Shown here: piece after piece, positions 59,731 through 64,000 of the stretch
Layout of the letters: the number at the start of each line of letters is the position of its first letter
How positions within the stretch are numbered: position 1 is the first letter of the stretch
Assembly: GCA_019426215.1 (NCBI GenBank)
Contig: CM033393.1
Span: 26,104,591-26,168,590 of the forward strand
DNA length: 64,000 nucleotides
Direction: 5' to 3'
Source: Buddleja alternifolia
Lineage: Eukaryota > Streptophyta > Magnoliopsida > Lamiales > Scrophulariaceae
Translations under genes and position numbers: made by a program
Notes under the pieces: model-generated
Told to the model about the DNA's origin: nothing
Seen by the model: only the letters and a program-made list of their open reading frames with translations
The model's database searches: none

Positions 59731-60199
59731 AAAAGGTAAATTTTTATCTCCAATTTGCTTTATGAGTTATTCGTTTCAATTTTCCTCTACTTTAATTGTA
59801 TTCAATTTATTCTAATAATTTTATATTTTCTTGTAGAATTGTCAAAATTGGGAGTTGATTCAAGTATCATTGACATTTGATCATGCCACTTTCATTGGGA
59901 TTGCTATGCTACTTTGCATTTATTTGTAATTTAATGAAATAGTGAATTGTAATTGGGCATTGGCATTGATTATGTATGGTTTACGACTTCTTGGTAGTTG
60001 GTGTTATAATTTGATCGAACAAGGATTTGTAGTTGAATATTGCATTTTTAATGTATGATTGGTACTTATTTGGTTTTAAATTTGTGCTTCGATTTCCCGT
60101 ATATTTTGGTTGTATTAATATCATTGTATTAGAAAGTGAGTAAATAACGTATAAGTAAAACCGAGCCAAAAATTTAGCAAACAAAAATTAAAAAAAAAA

Positions 60200-60365
60200 T
60201 GTATAGAGCCCACTTTCAGCTGGGAGCTGAAAAACAGAGGCATAAACAGAGGCAAAATGCCTCTGTTTTTCAGCCATTTGGGCCTCTAAAAATAGAGGCC
60301 CAAAAACTTTTAAATGAATTGTTTGGGCCTCTATTTTTAGAGGCCCAAAAATTTGTTCCAAAAAA
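60200..60365. repeat. Hairpin cluster near the 3' end of hAT-A
   Basis: AAACAGAGGCAAAATGCCTCTGTTT (split by a 5-base loop) and two copies of GGCCTCTA...TAGAGGCC lie within 160 bp. Nothing similar is at the other end. They may form cruciforms or be a small foldback insertion. Confidence 0.7.
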
Positions 60366-60509
60366 ATTGAACCCATAAAATTATGTTCGGACCTCGAACC
60401 CGATTAAACTGAGTAATTCGATTCAGTTTCGGGTAGCAGAATTTTCAAACCGAAACCTGAACAACACAAACCCGACAAACCAAACCGAACGCCCACCCCT
60501 AGCTGCAAG

Positions 60510-60936
60510 TATGCCACGGTCGTACCTGGATTTCCCATACCTGCATAGCTAACTCCCCAACGTCTTGATTCGTTAGTGATCTATAAAAATGACTTCATAA
60601 AAAGATTAAAAAAAACCATGTTTCCCGATCTGTTATCAATTCATGCTCTTAAAAGAATAAGAATATGAGTGAAACTTAGGTATTCTTCCTTTTTATACAT
60701 ATAGCCTTCTAATATCTATTCTTGCTCACATAAAATAATAAGAAAAAACATAGACATGATAAAAATCATAATCTACCCTTCACAATTAATTTCGCGTGTT
60801 ACATCGTGTATTTTTTTTTTCTTGGAAAAACTTTTTGCTAACTTGATTGATCCGTCCACCAACACCTCGTTCTAACATCAAACCTCTTACAAACAACTTA
60901 TTAGAATGATAAAATAACTCACGTCTCGTTCAATAT
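60510..60936 (-). other. LARD 5' leader
   Basis: Lies between primer site and the hAT insertion. It has one candidate start (ATG at 60538-60536, MGNPGTTVA) whose frame would need a one-base shift to join the 13-codon repeats. No other feature seen. Confidence 0.45.
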
Positions 60937-60953
60937 TCCCACAGACGGCGCCA
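60937..60953 (-). other. LARD primer binding site
   Basis: Minus strand TGGCGCCGTCTGTGGGA, identical to the sites at 14434 and 63910. It shows that the LARD uses the same primer class as the other two Gypsy-type elements. Confidence 0.88.
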
Positions 60954-60955
60954 AT

Positions 60956-61495
60956 TGATGTGTGTGGATTTCACACCAATAAGAATATACGATATATGAT
61001 ATGAAAATATGATATAAAGCACAAGATTAAATGTAAAGAACAAGAGATTTACGTGGTTCGGTCTAATGAAGACCTACGTCCATGGGTGTAAAGTTGTTGC
61101 TTGGTTTATTCATCCTCATAGGGGGTATTTATACAAGATTTTGATGGGTAGACTAAAATGGTAAGTCAACTATGCCTAAAATACATAAGATAATAAGAAT
61201 AAATCATAATCCTTCCTTCTTGAGCTATGTCTTTTATGGTATAAATAGTGATTCTGCTGGCATGATCTCCGCAGGTCCATATATGAAAAGTATATTTCTT
61301 GATTGATTCTTGTCTGATCTCGCTCCCAGGTTTGCCTTGCTCCACCTGTGCAGGTCAAGGTTGGGCGAACGTCCAGCTGAACATATTTGAATAGAATATT
61401 TCTAGAAGGATCCGAATCCATGATGTCATTGGGCTTAGACCCATAAAATATTTATTTAGTTAGCTTGGTCCAAAGACTATTTTCCACTCACATCA
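60956..61495 (-). repeat. LARD 5' LTR
   Basis: 540 bp, plus-strand TGATGTGTGTGG to CTCACATCA, matching 49773-50321. Confidence 0.92.
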
Positions 61496-61500
61496 CAGGT

Positions 61501-62107
61501 GTTTGAAATAAAGAGTTTCATAACATCTTGTAAGTTTATAGTTTATTATTTTGCCAATCTTTCTAATTTTCATGATATTTAATGATATAGTGTCGAAAAA
61601 TTCAATCTATGTATTTTTACATTTTTTAAAACTATTTTTCTATTTTCTTGATCACAATTTTTGAAAATTTAAGGAAAAAATGGTTAAAAATTCCAAATTC
61701 CTAATTAAAATTAAAAATCAGTCCCTACCCAAATTTTACATGATGAACTCCCTAGTTCATAATCTAAATTTGGATTCACTCCCTACCCACCTGAAAAGAC
61801 GAAAATGCCCCTCATTTTATTATTTTTTTAATCACCTTCTTCTCCACTTCTCTCTTCTCTTCTTTCCTCTTCACCTTCACCACAAATTGGATTACATAAT
61901 CTTTTCCCGCGATCGAATGTGTTCAAAGATGACACCGTCTTATTTTTCGCAACGAAATGAACAAATTGAGATCCATATTGCCAATATTTCGAGTAAAAAA
62001 TATATATTTGTTTCAAACTTTTTTGTGTACAGCAATTGCAGTATTAATAAGGAATGTGTGAAGTATTTTTAGTGCATAGTTGAAGTATTTTCAAAGGAAA
62101 AGTTGAC
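61501..62107. other. AT-rich intergenic sequence
   Basis: A block near 61715-61820 (AGTCCCTACCC, then ACTCCCTACCCACCTG) resembles the ends of TIR MITEs but I could not find its partner. The plus-strand frame at 61680-62072 has no known domain. Confidence 0.4.
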
Positions 62108-62940
62108 AGAGTTGCGCAACTTCACGAAAGCGTCCATAACACACTATAGGATGCTCAGAATCATAAACCGTTTTCTTATTTTGAAAATGGACACATAGGG
62201 CTTTCGATAACTGTATGACATATTATCAATAAAAGTCTCGTATGATAGAATTTTGCCTGCAAATGTAAGCTAAAATTTATAAATAGTTTTGCGCGACTTC
62301 AAGAGAAAGTTCATAACTCACTGTACAATGGTTGAAATCATAAACAATTTTTTTTATTTCAAAGTAGACACGTAGAGCTTTTCAAAAATGTATGAAATAT
62401 TATCAAGATACAACTAGGATGAAGCAGTTTTGTCTTCAAACATAAGCTAAAATTTATTGATAAAGTCCATAATGCATTGTGCAATGTTCGGAATCATAAA
62501 CCGCTTTTTTACTTTCAAAGTAGACACATAGGAATTTCATTAAATATATGACACATTATAAAGAAACATCTATAATAAAAAAAAATGCCTTCAAACGTAA
62601 TCTAAATTTTTTTATAGTTTTGCGCAATCTTACAAGAAATTCTGTAACGCGTTGCATGATGCTCGGAATCATTAACTATTTTTTTTATTTTGAAATTAGA
62701 CACATAGGGAGTTATAAATATATATGACACATTATCAAAAAACGTATGGTATAAAACAATTTTCACTTCAAACTTAAGTTAAAATTTGTCGGTAGTTTTG
62801 CGCGACTTCACTAGAAAGTCCATAACGCACTGTACGATACTTGAAATCATAAACCACTTTTTCACTTTAAAAGTAGACACATAGAGATTTCTGAAAATGT
62901 ATGACACATTATCAAGAAATCTCAAATATGAAACAGTTTT
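62108..62940. repeat. Diverged tandem repeat, period about 175 bp, five units
   Basis: Each unit has TTTTGCGC(G/A)A near its start, then AAGT(C/T)CATAA, GGAATCATAAAC, AGTAGACACATAG, TATGACACATTATC and AAACGTAA/AAGCTAAAATTT at its end. Starts are near 62112, 62286, 62445 (start degraded), 62617 and 62795. No frame runs through it, so it looks like satellite-like non-coding DNA. Confidence 0.8.
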
Positions 62941-63340
62941 ATGTACTAATAATAGGTCAATTTTATATGCTAATACGTCAGTTTCAATGTCCAAATACGT
63001 CAATGAATAGATAAAAATACGTTAATTGATATGAAATCATAAGTTAATTGAAATGAAATAATACGTCCATTTAATGTACTAATACATAAATTTTAATATA
63101 TAAATACGTCAATTAATAGAGAAAAATATGTCATATTGAATGAAATAATACGTCCATTTAACTACTCGGTTTGCTGTAGAAATACGTCATCTAAAATGTA
63201 TAATTTATATATACTAATATGTCAACTTATTTGACCACGTAAGTCATTAGACTACAAATGTACGTCATTAACTATAAAGATACATCGTTAGGTTACACAC
63301 GGACGTCGTTTTTATTAAAATAATACGTCATCTTAAATGT
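62941..63340. repeat. TACGTCA motif cluster
   Basis: Six exact TACGTCA (62974, 62996, 63105, 63183, 63261, 63324) and six near variants (TACGTCC twice, TATGTCA twice, TACGTTA, TACATCG) lie within 360 bp of AT-rich DNA. A 109 bp unit (AAATACGTCAAT..ATAG) is partly duplicated (62994 and 63103). The motif is the reverse of TGACGTA, a bZIP-type core. Confidence 0.6.
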
Positions 63341-63907
63341 TGATATATGGCCTTTATATTGTGATGTGACTTGGATTTTCTATTATGTTATTTGGTTTCA
63401 AGAAGCAAAAATCATGTGGTAATTCGGCTTGAGTTGGAAGATAGAGGAGAAAGTTTATTGGATAGTCAAGGGAGCTAGGTCATGACAAGGAGGAGAGATA
63501 CCTATGTCGGACACGTGGAGGACTAGCTGGAAGAAGACTGGAGATTTGATCAAATCAAATCGTATCGGATCCCAACCGATATCTCCTAAGATAGGGGATA
63601 CGATCCTCATATCCTAACATCAAGAAATCGGTCAAAGTGACCATTTTCTAGTGGGAACTCAGCCAATAAGGCCTTATAAATATGTGTAATCCTCTCTTAT
63701 GTATTTTTACGTTTTCTAGAAATACAAAAAATCGATATCTCTATATAAGCTCTCAAGAACATCGAAAATAATAAAACACTTCTTTTCCATTCCTTATATT
63801 CCACATTAGTATTTGTCTTTATAGCTCTTAGTATTTTCCATAAATCATAAATATAGAATCGTGTTTGAATTTCACGATTTTTCTTGGTGTAATTTTGAAC
63901 CGCATCA
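63341..63907 (+). repeat. Gypsy-type 5' LTR at the window edge
   Basis: Ends GCATCA directly before the primer site. The start TGATATATGG at 63341 is inferred by similarity to TGATATGGGTC. TATAAATA lies at 63675-63682. Confidence 0.65.
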
Positions 63908-63909
63908 AG

Positions 63910-63926
63910 TGGCGCCGTCTGTGGGA
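63910..63926 (+). other. Primer binding site of the right-edge Gypsy-type element
   Basis: TGGCGCCGTCTGTGGGA, as in the elements at 14434 and 60953. Confidence 0.88.
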
Positions 63927-64000
63927 AAATCCGAGTAGAAGACATGAGTTTTTTAAAGCGCTGTTTCAAAAAATATCGAAGCTGAATCTGACTTTGCTCC

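Larger units (their letters stand above)
56631..60501 (+). mobile_element. hAT-A: 3.9 kb hAT DNA transposon
   Basis: Ends TAGGGGTGGGTGTTC and, inverted, TAGGGGTGGGCGTTC. Octamers GCCGCAAG (56623-56630) and GCTGCAAG (60502-60509) agree at 7 of 8 bases, an 8 bp hAT duplication. Both subterminal regions repeat GGTTTGG/CGGGTTC-type motifs. A plus-strand transposase pseudogene fills the middle. It is full length but decayed. Confidence 0.93.
49773..61495 (-). mobile_element. Gypsy-type LARD, nested with a Copia and a hAT transposon
   Basis: LTRs of 549 bp (left, 3') and 540 bp (right, 5') are direct copies on the minus strand. The primer site lies left of the right LTR. Flanking pentamers TAGGT (49768-49772) and CAGGT (61496-61500) agree at four of five bases. 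Own internal sequence is only the parts at 50322-51358, about 56244-56630 and 60502-60955, with no RT, integrase or protease motif. It is therefore non-autonomous, or its pol was deleted. Confidence 0.88.
63341..64000 (+). mobile_element. Gypsy-type element, 5' end (runs off the window)
   Basis: A candidate LTR (63341-63907) is followed two bases later by the primer site at 63910-63926. The internal part begins at about 63927 with no recognisable Gag before the window ends. Its LTR length and 3' end (TTTTCTTGGTGTAA, then ATCAAGTGGCG) resemble the Gypsy Gag-only element at 13861, so they are related families. Confidence 0.8.

Overview
This is a nuclear plant (eudicot-like) genomic window, AT-rich and mostly built of transposable elements. 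The evidence is multi-exon gene structure with GT-AG introns, plant-type Copia and Gypsy/Athila retrotransposons with tRNA-Met and tRNA-Asp primer sites, hAT and Mutator-like elements with clean target duplications, and a NOP58 gene of the plant NOP5 type. I cannot name the species.

Left block (1-21478) is a nest of insertions. An old minus-strand Copia element (Copia-B, 6875-21478) took a second minus-strand Copia (Copia-A, 1-6874) into its 3' LTR. It also took a TIR transposon carrying an unexplained open frame (12596-18953) into its long leader. That transposon was hit by a Gypsy-type element with Gag but no Pol (13861-18770), whose gag was in turn hit by a small hAT element (16416-17161).

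Middle block (22738-38379) is a plus-strand Copia with 317 bp LTRs (Copia-C). Its gag is split by a complete Athila-type Gypsy element (24628-34345) with perfect 5 bp duplications and nearly identical 1.5 kb LTRs. Both have recognisable protein domains in order but carry stops and frameshifts.

Gene island (38380-49772) holds the only intact conserved gene: an eight-exon, minus-strand NOP58 (42464-46400), the box C/D snoRNP core protein, with a telo-box upstream. A small secreted cysteine-rich peptide gene (defensin-like, possibly frameshifted) lies at 39577-39828. Around them are MITE-sized elements (two Mutator-like, one Tourist-like inside a NOP58 intron, one hAT-like, one unclassified inverted repeat) and a 5'-truncated LINE with a 17 bp duplication.

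Right block (49773-61495) is a minus-strand Gypsy-type LARD with 540-549 bp LTRs. It contains the 3' part of a Copia (Copia-D, 51359 to about 56243), an array of 39 bp (13-codon) repeats, and a 3.9 kb hAT transposon with a decayed transposase. After it come a diverged tandem array with a period near 175 bp, a cluster of TACGTCA motifs, and the 5' end of another Gypsy-type element that runs off the window.

No new multi-gene system is evident. The least explained signals are the TACGTCA cluster, the TIR-element open frame, the defensin-like gene next to a foldback element, and the 13-residue repeat array.
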